A DNA stretch of 5,260 nt from Atribacteria bacterium SCGC AAA255-G05 (GCA_000405605.1 ASPA01000095.1:1-5260), one strand, 5' to 3'. Positions 1 through 5,028 are shown, counted from the first letter of the stretch. The notes: a model not told the origin generated them from the sequence alone. Numbers and translations are program-made.

Positions 1-232
1 AGAAGAATCCATAAGGGTAGCCACTGCTTTAAAGAAGGATTTATTGGCGGTAAGATTAGGTATTCCGATTAAGCAAAGAACCGGTTAGCGCTTTTGGGGT
101 AGGTAGTTATATAAGTGATACCACCCCATTGATATGACTTTAGACATAAAAGAAGTTGAAGGGAAACCAATTGCCAAAAGAGGAAGAATCCCGGGAAGAA
201 TAGAAAATTTAAAATTAAAACGAATTAAATAA
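1..232 (+). pseudogene. pncB: Nicotinate phosphoribosyltransferase C-terminal remnant, deleted and frameshifted
   Basis: Nicotinate phosphoribosyltransferase makes nicotinate mononucleotide from nicotinate and PRPP in NAD salvage. No single frame is open here, but three blocks of the family's C-terminal end are readable. Positions 2-85 give EESIRVATALKKDLLAVRLG, matching the segment before the usual VRLDTP motif. Positions 84-122 give VSAFGVGSYISDT, the phosphate-binding FGVG(S/T) motif. Positions about 124-232 give PIDMTLDIKEVEGKPIAKRG and end in TAA at 230-232. In the family the first two blocks lie roughly 50-60 residues apart; here they nearly touch, so an internal segment (the VKI.VSGG region) is missing, with the junction near 70-84. 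A further one-base shift falls in the C-run at 121-127. The 5' part is cut off by the window edge. Family recognition comes from memory of motifs. The damage could be genuine decay or amplification/assembly error. oppD starts 31 bp downstream. Confidence 0.66.
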
Positions 233-248
233 AAAGTAATTGGATTAC

Positions 249-253
249 GGAGG
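249..253 (+). promoter_or_regulatory. Shine-Dalgarno of oppD, deciding the start
   Basis: GGAGG lies 10 bases before ATG 264-266. It rules against an upstream in-frame TTG at 240, which would place this motif inside the coding region and has no ribosome site of its own. The mirror copy is at 5008-5012 on the minus strand. Confidence 0.8.
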
Positions 254-263
254 AAAAAGGCAA

Positions 264-1292
264 ATGGAGGATGTACTGTTACAGGTTAAAGATTTAAAGA
301 CCTATTTTTATACTGATGATGGTGTGGTTAAAGCAGTTGATGGTGTTGATTTTACCATAAGAAAAGGGGAAACACTGGGCATGGTAGGTGAGTCAGGTTG
401 TGGTAAAAGCGTTACTGCCCTTTCCGTATTAAGATTGATCCAGGAGCCGCCGGGAAAGATTGTTAGCGGTAAAATTTGGTTTAAAGGTGAAGAATTATTA
501 AAGAAAAGCCCCGAAGAAATGAGAAAGATTAGAGGAAACGATATTTCCATGATCTTCCAAGAACCGATGACCTCCTTAAACCCTGTATATACTATTGGTG
601 AACAGATTTCAGAAGCTATAGTGTTGCATCAAAAATTAGACAAAGGAAAGGCCTTAAAGAAAACCGTAGAGATGTTAAGATTAGTAAGTATGCCTTCTCC
701 TGAAACCAGGGTTCATGAATATCCTCACGAATTAAGCGGAGGACAAAGACAGAGGGCAATGATTGCCATGGCTTTATCCTGCAATCCGGATTTATTAATT
801 GCAGACGAACCGACAACCGCCTTAGATGTTACCATCCAGGCTCAAATTTTAGAACTGATAAAGAAATTAAAAGATGAAATTGGCATGTCAGTTTTAATGA
901 TTACTCATGATTTGGGCGTAATTGCGGAAGTAGCTCATGATGTAGTAGTTGTATATGCTGGTAAAGCGGTAGAATATGCAGATGTGAAAACCATCTTTAA
1001 AAATCCGAAGCATCCCTATACTATGGCTCTCCAAAATTCCATTCCTCGCCTAACAGATAAACCAGGGAAAAAACTCGAAGTTATTCAGGGTGGAATTCCT
1101 GATCCTTTAGCCTTGCCTTGTGGATGCAAGTTTCATCCTCGTTGTAAGTTTGCAATAGATCTTTGTAAGAAAGAAGAACCCGAGCTTGAAAAGATAGAAG
1201 GCAACCATATTGTACGGTGTTGGATGTATAATAAAGAAAAGGCGATTAATTTTAAGACTATTCAAGAAACAGTAGGTGTTACCCAAAATTGA
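264..1292 (+). CDS. oppD: Oligopeptide/dipeptide ABC transporter ATP-binding protein OppD/DppD
   Basis: This is one of the two cytoplasmic ATPases that power an Opp/Dpp-type importer, which takes up peptides (or, in some paralogues, nickel or sugars) through an OppB/OppC membrane pair with an OppA binding protein. The product is 342 aa from ATG 264, a usual length. Visible motifs: Walker A GESGCGKS at 42-49, Q-loop Gln99 in MIFQEPMTSLNP, signature LSGGQRQR at 157-164, Walker B LLIADE at 177-182, D-loop ALD at 186-188 and H-loop His215 in ITHDLG. The C-terminal OppD/F domain has HPYT at 250-253 and a cysteine set (286, 288, 294, 301, 319) of the kind reported to hold a [4Fe-4S] cluster in DppD-like proteins. 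oppF follows after 37 bp, forming a probable operon. No oppA, oppB or oppC lies upstream; a pncB remnant is there instead. Substrate cannot be read from the ATPase, so DppD is an equally good name. Confidence 0.93.
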   Translation: MEDVLLQVKDLKTYFYTDDGVVKAVDGVDFTIRKGETLGMVGESGCGKSVTALSVLRLIQEPPGKIVSGKIWFKGEELLKKSPEEMRKIRGNDISMIFQEPMTSLNPVYTIGEQISEAIVLHQKLDKGKALKKTVEMLRLVSMPSPETRVHEYPHELSGGQRQRAMIAMALSCNPDLLIADEPTTALDVTIQAQILELIKKLKDEIGMSVLMITHDLGVIAEVAHDVVVVYAGKAVEYADVKTIFKNPKHPYTMALQNSIPRLTDKPGKKLEVIQGGIPDPLALPCGCKFHPRCKFAIDLCKKEEPELEKIEGNHIVRCWMYNKEKAINFKTIQETVGVTQN

Positions 1293-1316
1293 TGATAATT
1301 TAAGATTTAGAGCGCT

Positions 1317-1321
1317 GGAGG
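1317..1321 (+). promoter_or_regulatory. Shine-Dalgarno of oppF, deciding the start
   Basis: GGAGG lies 8 bases before TTG 1330-1332. The in-frame GTG at 1276 lies inside oppD and lacks a properly spaced ribosome site. Starting at TTG gives MEDSVLLKVKNLKKYF, which parallels the oppD start MEDVLLQVKDLKTYF. Confidence 0.75.
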
Positions 1322-1329
1322 TAAAGGGG

Positions 1330-2304
1330 TTGGAAGATAGTGTGTTACTCAAAGTAAAAAATTTAAAAAAATATTTTCCCGTGAGAGGGGGAATATTATC
1401 CAAGCTTATAGGATATGTCCAGGCGGTAGACGAAATAAGTTTTGATATTAAAGAGGGAGAAACTTTAGGTCTGGTGGGAGAATCAGGCTGTGGTAAAACT
1501 ACTACGGGGAGAACGATTACCAGACTTTTAGAACCCACTGCCGGAGAGGTAGATTTTGAAGGGGAAAATGTCTTTAAATTAAACAAAGAGGAACTCAGGA
1601 AAGCAAGGCGTAATATTCAAATAATATTTCAGGATCCTTTTGGTTCTCTAAATCCCCGAATGACTGTAGGTGATATAGTAGGAGAGTCATTAATTATTCA
1701 TAAGATTGCAAAGAATAAAAAGGAAAAAGAAGAAAGAGTTAAGGATTTATTAGAAACTGTGGGCTTAAATGCTGGACATGTAAGAAGATACCCTCATGAA
1801 TTTAGTGGAGGACAAAGACAAAGAATTGGAATAGCCCGAGCTTTGGCCCTGAATCCTAAATTAGTAATTTGTGATGAACCTGTATCGGCACTGGATGTTT
1901 CTATCCAAGCCCAGGTAATAAATTTATTAGAAGATTTACAAGAGGAATTTAAACTTACTTATTTATTTATTGCTCACGATTTAAGTGTGGTAAAACACAT
2001 TTCTGATAGAGTTGCAGTAATGTATTTGGGTAAGATTGTAGAGCTGACCTCTACTTATGAATTATATGATAACTCTCAACATCCTTATACGGAAGCACTC
2101 CTTTCAGCAGTGCCCATCCCTGATCCCACTCTAAACAGACAAAGAATTGTTTTAGAGGGAGATGTTCCAAGCCCGTTTAACCCTCCTAAGGGTTGTCGTT
2201 TTCATCCGAGATGTAAATACGCTATACCAATTTGCAGTCAGGAAGAGCCTGAATTAATCGATATAAATGGCGGACATTATGTAGCCTGTCATTTGAGAAA
2301 ATAA
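1330..2304 (+). CDS. oppF: Oligopeptide/dipeptide ABC transporter ATP-binding protein OppF/DppF
   Basis: This is the second ATPase of the importer and forms the nucleotide-binding pair with OppD. The product is 324 aa from a TTG start, typical of the family. Motifs: Walker A GESGCGKT at 50-57, Q-loop Gln101 in IIFQDPFGSLNP, signature FSGGQRQR at 158-165, Walker B LVICDE at 178-183, D-loop ALD at 187-189 and H-loop His216 in IAHDLS. The phrase NIQIIFQDPFGSLNPRMTVG is characteristic of the F rather than the D paralogue. The C-terminal domain has HPYT at 251-254 and four cysteines at 289, 295, 302 and 320 in GCRFHPRCKYAIPIC and the final VAC, the putative Fe-S site. Bases 1330-1610 recur in the inverted arm; from 1611 on the gene is single-copy. 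No T-rich terminator follows, only an imperfect heptamer hairpin at 2323-2396. Confidence 0.93.
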   Translation: MEDSVLLKVKNLKKYFPVRGGILSKLIGYVQAVDEISFDIKEGETLGLVGESGCGKTTTGRTITRLLEPTAGEVDFEGENVFKLNKEELRKARRNIQIIFQDPFGSLNPRMTVGDIVGESLIIHKIAKNKKEKEERVKDLLETVGLNAGHVRRYPHEFSGGQRQRIGIARALALNPKLVICDEPVSALDVSIQAQVINLLEDLQEEFKLTYLFIAHDLSVVKHISDRVAVMYLGKIVELTSTYELYDNSQHPYTEALLSAVPIPDPTLNRQRIVLEGDVPSPFNPPKGCRFHPRCKYAIPICSQEEPELIDINGGHYVACHLRK

Positions 2305-2311
2305 GAAAATA

Positions 2312-2400
2312 GAAGCCAGGAGCCAGAATCCAGTATTCAGAATAACTTATATTATATATGAAATTATTGTACTTCCTTCTGACTTCTGAATTCTGGAAAC
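2312..2400. repeat. Inverted pair of heptamer arrays after oppF
   Basis: Eight bases after the oppF stop, 2312-2346 holds five consecutive 7-base words of the type GRAKYCA (for example GAAGCCA, GGAGCCA). At 2373-2400 a second array carries the complementary word type TGAMTTC. The segment 2323-2343 can pair with 2376-2396 at 17 of 21 positions around a 32-base AT-rich loop. It could act as a weak 3'-end hairpin for the opp transcript, but there is no T-tract. Confidence 0.7.
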
Positions 2401-2416
2401 CTTATTGGTTATAAAA

Positions 2417-2507
2417 ATGTTTTGAATTTTGAATTATGGTTTTTCGCTTTTAGCTTTAAGCTTTTAGTTTATGGATTTAGCCTATACGCTAAACGCTATA
2501 CGCTAAT
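2417..2507. repeat. Thirteen degenerate heptamers in one register
   Basis: Cut into 7-base words from 2417, this 91-base stretch has T at word position 4 in all 13 words and G at position 2 in nine. The words drift from GAATTTT through CGCTTTT and AGCTTTA to CGCTAAA and CGCTATA. Exact sub-repeats lie 14 bases apart: GCTTTTAG at 2446 and 2460, and CTATACGCTAA at 2482 and 2496. No gene or CRISPR-like spacing is present. Confidence 0.72.
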
Positions 2508-2530
2508 CATATGCTAACGACTAATTTAAT

Positions 2531-2536
2531 TATATT
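2531..2536 (+). promoter_or_regulatory. Possible -10 element of the tRNA-Leu gene
   Basis: TATATT lies 8 bases before the first base of the mature tRNA. No convincing -35 box is visible about 17 bases further upstream, where the heptamer array ends. The assignment rests on position and AT-content only. Confidence 0.28.
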
Positions 2537-2544
2537 AAGATTTT

Positions 2545-2631
2545 GCCGGGATGGCGGAATAGGTAGACGCGCCAGCTTGAGGGGCTGGTGAGCTTTTGCT
2601 TGTGGGGGTTCAAATCCCCCTCCCGGCACCA
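2545..2631 (+). tRNA. tRNA-Leu, anticodon GAG
   Basis: The cloverleaf is complete and 87 nt long including an encoded CCA at 2629-2631. The acceptor stem GCCGGGA (2545-2551) pairs fully with TCCCGGC (2621-2627), with discriminator A at 2628. The anticodon stem CCAGC/GCTGG encloses loop TTGAGGG, with anticodon GAG at 2579-2581 that reads CUC and CUU leucine codons. The T arm is GGGGG, TTCAAAT, CCCCC at 2604-2620. The long variable arm (about 2589-2603) makes it a class II tRNA, as expected for leucine. It is flanked by repeat-rich spacers and followed within 8 bases by a strong hairpin, so it is probably a single-gene transcription unit. Confidence 0.97.
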
Positions 2632-2638
2632 ATGAATA

Positions 2639-2682
2639 TTTCAACAAAAAGAGGAAGAGATGACTTCCTCTTTTTGTTGAAA
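2639..2682 (+). terminator. Perfect long hairpin, Rho-independent terminator of tRNA-Leu
   Basis: Bases 2639-2657 pair without mismatch with 2664-2682 (19 bp) around the loop AGATGA. The core GAGGAAG/CTTCCTC is flanked by A5 on the left and T5 on the right, which gives a U-tract in either direction. The position directly after the tRNA supports termination. The symmetry would also allow it to stop transcription from the other strand. Confidence 0.8.
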
Positions 2683-2706
2683 GTTAGTTACCTGGTTATT
2701 TAATTA

Positions 2707-2734
2707 GTATCTTGTATCTCGTGAATCGTATCTC
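2707..2734. repeat. Four GTATCTC-type heptamers
   Basis: Four 7-base words follow one another: GTATCTT (2707), GTATCTC (2714), a diverged GTGAATC (2721) and GTATCTC (2728). The word type differs from the GRAGYCA array beginning only 12 bases later, so two array types sit side by side. Confidence 0.7.
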
Positions 2735-2746
2735 GCAAAGAAAATG

Positions 2747-2774
2747 GAAGTCAGGAGCCAGAAGTTAGGAGTCT
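2747..2774. repeat. Four GRAGYCA-type heptamers, second copy of the post-oppF array
   Basis: The words begin at 2747, 2754, 2761 and 2768. GGAGCCA at 2754 is identical to the word at 2319 behind oppF. This shows that the same word family occurs at two separate sites on the same strand, about 430 bases apart. Confidence 0.7.
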
Positions 2775-2776
2775 GA

Positions 2777-2834
2777 TGTAGGGGCACGATGCATCGTGTT
2801 TATTTTACTCAACACGGCACACCGTGTTGCTACA
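2777..2834. repeat. Double palindrome bounded by TGTAG/CTACA, REP- or MITE-like
   Basis: The outer ends TGTAG (2777-2781) and CTACA (2830-2834) are complementary. Inside lie a perfect 14-base palindrome CACGATGCATCGTG (2785-2798) and a hairpin with stems CAACACGG (2810-2817) and CCGTGTTG (2822-2829) around loop CACA. The AT-rich link between them is 2799-2809. The design resembles short intergenic palindromic elements (REP/BIME or small non-autonomous elements). No target duplication is evident. Confidence 0.62.
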
Positions 2835-2914
2835 TTAACTGGCTACTGGGTAACAGGTAAACTGGTTAAATATGTAACAACAACTATTCACTATCATTTT
2901 AATTAATTAGTAAA

Positions 2915-2954
2915 TTGGTCAATCGGGGAATTGGTCAATTGGTCAATTTAGGAA
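2915..2954. repeat. Five octamers running into the hypA ribosome site
   Basis: The 8-base word TTGGTCAA occurs at 2915, 2931 and 2939. A diverged word TCGGGGAA sits in register at 2923, and TTTAGGAA at 2947. The last word contains the AGGA used as the hypA Shine-Dalgarno, 7 bases before ATG 2961. The period is 8, unlike the 7-base arrays elsewhere in the spacers. Confidence 0.7.
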
Positions 2955-2960
2955 AAAGCC

Positions 2961-3302
2961 ATGCATGAAGGTTCGATTGCTCAAAATTTATTAGCCATTG
3001 CCATAGAAAAAGCTAAAGAATACAAAGCGAATACAATAACTCTTATTCGAATAAAAGTTGGAGAATTTGCCGGAGTAAATCAATCCGCATTAGAGTTTGC
3101 TTTCAATAATTTTAGCCAAGGAACCATGGCGGAAAAGGCAGCTTTGAAAATAATATCGTCCCCCTTATTAGGGAAATGCCGAAAATGCAATAAAGTTTTC
3201 AAGATTAAAAAAGATATTTTTAAGTGTTCGAAATGTGATAGTTTGGAGATAGATATAATTTCTGGCGAAGATTTGTATATTGAAGATATTGAAATAGAAT
3301 AA
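2961..3302 (+). CDS. hypA: HypA, nickel metallochaperone for [NiFe]-hydrogenase maturation
   Basis: HypA works in the cytoplasm with the GTPase HypB to deliver Ni2+ to the hydrogenase large subunit. The product is 113 aa, the normal family length. It begins MHEGSI, with His2 in the invariant N-terminal MHE nickel site. The zinc loop is CX2C-X12-CX2C with Cys73, Cys76, Cys89 and Cys92 (CRKC and CSKC). The central IKVGEFAGVNQSALEFAF matches the conserved HypA core, and the acidic C-terminus is usual. Start ATG 2961 is preceded by AGGA at 2950-2953. No hypB is next to it; a mnhE fragment follows after 89 bp with its own promoter. Urease nickel chaperone use is possible in some bacteria, but the neighbouring Mrp-type subunit points to a hydrogenase. 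Confidence 0.94.
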   Translation: MHEGSIAQNLLAIAIEKAKEYKANTITLIRIKVGEFAGVNQSALEFAFNNFSQGTMAEKAALKIISSPLLGKCRKCNKVFKIKKDIFKCSKCDSLEIDIISGEDLYIEDIEIE

Positions 3303-3327
3303 AATATCCAAAAAAATTTAAAAAAAC

Positions 3328-3357
3328 TTTACATTGAATAAAAAAAAATGTTATACT
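3328..3357 (+). promoter_or_regulatory. Sigma70-type promoter upstream of mnhE
   Basis: TTTACA at 3328-3333 and TATACT at 3352-3357 are separated by 18 bases, including an A9 run, and differ from consensus by one base each. Transcription would begin near 3364, giving a leader of roughly 28 bases with the ribosome site GGGGGA at 3382-3387 before ATG 3392. The mnhE gene can therefore be expressed separately from hypA. Confidence 0.62.
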
Positions 3358-3391
3358 TTATTTTGTTAATTTGAGTTAAAAGGGGGAAGTA

Positions 3392-3682
3392 ATGATAGAT
3401 TTTATTGTAACCTTTTTGCTTAGCATGCTTGCTTATCTAGTTCTTACAGCCAGTCAGGGAGAAGTATGGGGGCTATGGAGTATTTTCGAAATTATAATCG
3501 GGATTATACTTTCACTTATCGTAGCCTTTGTAGCCAATAAGGTATTATTTCAAAAAAGAACTTACAGAATGTTAAACCCATTTAGATGGGTTATTTTTTT
3601 GGTCTATTTAATCGGACCATTCTTTTGGGCAATGGCTAAAGCAAATATTGCGCCTTGCTTTCCTGAGTTCCTCTTTGTTTAA
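3392..3682 (+). CDS. mnhE: MnhE/MrpE-family antiporter subunit, truncated with an out-of-context tail
   Basis: MnhE (MrpE, MbhA in hydrogenase complexes) is a small membrane subunit of Mrp-type Na+/H+ antiporters and of Mrp-linked membrane-bound hydrogenases. Full proteins run to about 160 aa; this frame gives 96. Residues 1-86 are native: hydrophobic segments at about 1-20, 30-52 and 66-82, then the family phrase LIGPFFWAMAKANI. The natural gene usually continues with an Asp-Val-Ala-like sequence. Here, from base 3651, the frame runs into the minus strand of oppF and gives a meaningless end (APCFPEFLFV) before TAA at 3680-3682. The truncation coincides exactly with the inverted-arm boundary, so it is probably a construction artefact and not biological. 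The start is supported by GGGGGA at 3382-3387. The missing mnhF/G/B/C/D or hydrogenase genes would be expected immediately downstream in the real genome. Confidence 0.85.
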   Translation: MIDFIVTFLLSMLAYLVLTASQGEVWGLWSIFEIIIGIILSLIVAFVANKVLFQKRTYRMLNPFRWVIFLVYLIGPFFWAMAKANIAPCFPEFLFV

Positions 3683-3931
3683 TTTAAAGACATTTTCCCC
3701 TTCAAAATCTACCTCTCCGGCAGTGGGTTCTAAAAGTCTGGTAATCGTTCTCCCCGTAGTAGTTTTACCACAGCCTGATTCTCCCACCAGACCTAAAGTT
3801 TCTCCCTCTTTAATATCAAAACTTATTTCGTCTACCGCCTGGACATATCCTATAAGCTTGGATAATATTCCCCCTCTCACGGGAAAATATTTTTTTAAAT
3901 TTTTTACTTTGAGTAACACACTATCTTCCAA
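3608..3931 (-). pseudogene. oppF: Truncated mirror copy of oppF (N-terminal third plus foreign tail)
   Basis: Read on the minus strand from TTG 3931, the product repeats the native oppF for 96 residues, up to RKARRNI. It includes Walker A GESGCGKT at 50-57 but stops before the Q-loop, signature and Walker B. Beyond base 3651 the frame enters antisense mnhE and adds CFSHCPKEWSD before a stop. It lacks all catalytic elements beyond the P-loop and cannot be a working ATPase. It exists only because of the inverted arm, so it should not be counted as a second transporter gene. Confidence 0.88.
3644..3651. other. Fold-back junction with AATATT microhomology
   Basis: Identity with the reverse complement of the left arm starts at 3651 (partner 1610). 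Immediately before it, AATATT at 3644-3649 matches the AATATT at 1612-1617, a sequence that is its own reverse complement. The intervening base G3650 faces T1611, a G·T wobble if a strand ending ...AATATTG annealed to the other site. Upstream of 3644 there is no homology. Confidence 0.85.
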
Positions 3932-3968
3932 CCCCTTTACCTCCAGCGCTCTAAATCTTAAATTATCA

Positions 3969-4997
3969 TCAATTTTGGGTAACACCTACTGTTTCTTGAA
4001 TAGTCTTAAAATTAATCGCCTTTTCTTTATTATACATCCAACACCGTACAATATGGTTGCCTTCTATCTTTTCAAGCTCGGGTTCTTCTTTCTTACAAAG
4101 ATCTATTGCAAACTTACAACGAGGATGAAACTTGCATCCACAAGGCAAGGCTAAAGGATCAGGAATTCCACCCTGAATAACTTCGAGTTTTTTCCCTGGT
4201 TTATCTGTTAGGCGAGGAATGGAATTTTGGAGAGCCATAGTATAGGGATGCTTCGGATTTTTAAAGATGGTTTTCACATCTGCATATTCTACCGCTTTAC
4301 CAGCATATACAACTACTACATCATGAGCTACTTCCGCAATTACGCCCAAATCATGAGTAATCATTAAAACTGACATGCCAATTTCATCTTTTAATTTCTT
4401 TATCAGTTCTAAAATTTGAGCCTGGATGGTAACATCTAAGGCGGTTGTCGGTTCGTCTGCAATTAATAAATCCGGATTGCAGGATAAAGCCATGGCAATC
4501 ATTGCCCTCTGTCTTTGTCCTCCGCTTAATTCGTGAGGATATTCATGAACCCTGGTTTCAGGAGAAGGCATACTTACTAATCTTAACATCTCTACGGTTT
4601 TCTTTAAGGCCTTTCCTTTGTCTAATTTTTGATGCAACACTATAGCTTCTGAAATCTGTTCACCAATAGTATATACAGGGTTTAAGGAGGTCATCGGTTC
4701 TTGGAAGATCATGGAAATATCGTTTCCTCTAATCTTTCTCATTTCTTCGGGGCTTTTCTTTAATAATTCTTCACCTTTAAACCAAATTTTACCGCTAACA
4801 ATCTTTCCCGGCGGCTCCTGGATCAATCTTAATACGGAAAGGGCAGTAACGCTTTTACCACAACCTGACTCACCTACCATGCCCAGTGTTTCCCCTTTTC
4901 TTATGGTAAAATCAACACCATCAACTGCTTTAACCACACCATCATCAGTATAAAAATAGGTCTTTAAATCTTTAACCTGTAACAGTACATCCTCCAT
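3969..4997 (-). CDS. oppD: OppD/DppD, identical mirror copy
   Basis: The encoded 342-residue protein is identical to that of the + strand gene, with the same ATG (4995-4997 on the minus strand), the same GGAGG ribosome site (5008-5012) and all ABC motifs. It is an intact frame, but it lies entirely in the inverted arm and is followed only by a broken oppF. Its complete identity, including flanking non-coding bases, makes an assembly or amplification origin much more likely than a second functional gene. For gene counts, treat it as the same locus as the left-arm oppD. Confidence 0.85.
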   Translation of the reverse strand: MEDVLLQVKDLKTYFYTDDGVVKAVDGVDFTIRKGETLGMVGESGCGKSVTALSVLRLIQEPPGKIVSGKIWFKGEELLKKSPEEMRKIRGNDISMIFQEPMTSLNPVYTIGEQISEAIVLHQKLDKGKALKKTVEMLRLVSMPSPETRVHEYPHELSGGQRQRAMIAMALSCNPDLLIADEPTTALDVTIQAQILELIKKLKDEIGMSVLMITHDLGVIAEVAHDVVVVYAGKAVEYADVKTIFKNPKHPYTMALQNSIPRLTDKPGKKLEVIQGGIPDPLALPCGCKFHPRCKFAIDLCKKEEPELEKIEGNHIVRCWMYNKEKAINFKTIQETVGVTQN

Positions 4998-5028
4998 TTG
5001 CCTTTTTCCTCCGTAATCCAATTACTTT

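Larger units (their letters stand above)
1..1610 (+). repeat. Left arm of a 1.6-kb inverted duplication
   Basis: This arm is the reverse complement of 3651-5260; each position x pairs with 5261-x. I compared the two outer ends, the 1540-1610 segment and the encoded oppD proteins, and saw no difference. Identity stops abruptly at 1610/1611. This arm continues naturally into the rest of oppF, so it is the native copy. It carries the pncB remnant, all of oppD and the first third of oppF. Confidence 0.95.
2683..2960. other. Gene-free, repeat-rich spacer between tRNA-Leu and hypA
   Basis: There is no credible coding frame here. The stretch contains several independent word arrays: GTATCTC-type heptamers at 2707-2734, GRAGYCA-type at 2747-2774, a double palindrome at 2777-2834, TAACTGG-like words at 2836-2870, CTATTCA/CTATCAT at 2884-2897, and octamers at 2915-2954. 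The hypA promoter must lie here or further upstream, but I cannot single one out. Confidence 0.75.

Noticed and set aside
240..263. TTG at 240 as an earlier oppD start
   Set aside because: It has no Shine-Dalgarno, and the good GGAGG at 249-253 would be inside the gene. The protein begins in family register at ATG 264.
308..816. Minus-strand open frames of 80 and 66 residues, and their mirror copies at 4445-4953
   Set aside because: Both lie opposite conserved oppD motifs and mirror its codon pattern. No start signals or family features.
1276..1329. GTG at 1276 as an oppF start overlapping oppD
   Set aside because: No spaced ribosome site precedes it, and the extra 18 residues match nothing in the family. 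TTG 1330 has GGAGG 8 bases upstream.
2545..2682. Integration site of a mobile element at the tRNA 3' end
   Set aside because: No integrase, and no second copy of the tRNA 3' end within the window. The downstream sequence is a terminator followed by repeat-rich spacer.
2305..2960. CRISPR array
   Set aside because: Repeats are 7-8 bases and directly adjacent or degenerate. There are no repeats of about 30 bases with equal-length unique spacers, and no cas genes.
3392..3682. A small stand-alone hydrophobic peptide (toxin or holin type)
   Set aside because: The first 86 residues match MnhE, including the LIGPFFWAMAKAN phrase. The shortness is explained by the junction at 3650/3651.
3608..3985. 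A novel short ABC-like protein with a P-loop only
   Set aside because: Its N-terminal part is identical to oppF and its tail is antisense mnhE. It is created by the fold-back junction.
3648..4154. 168-residue open frame on the + strand
   Set aside because: It is the antisense of the oppF/oppD mirror arm, crosses the chimeric junction and has no recognisable domain or ribosome site. The same frame appears antisense to the native genes at 1107-1586.
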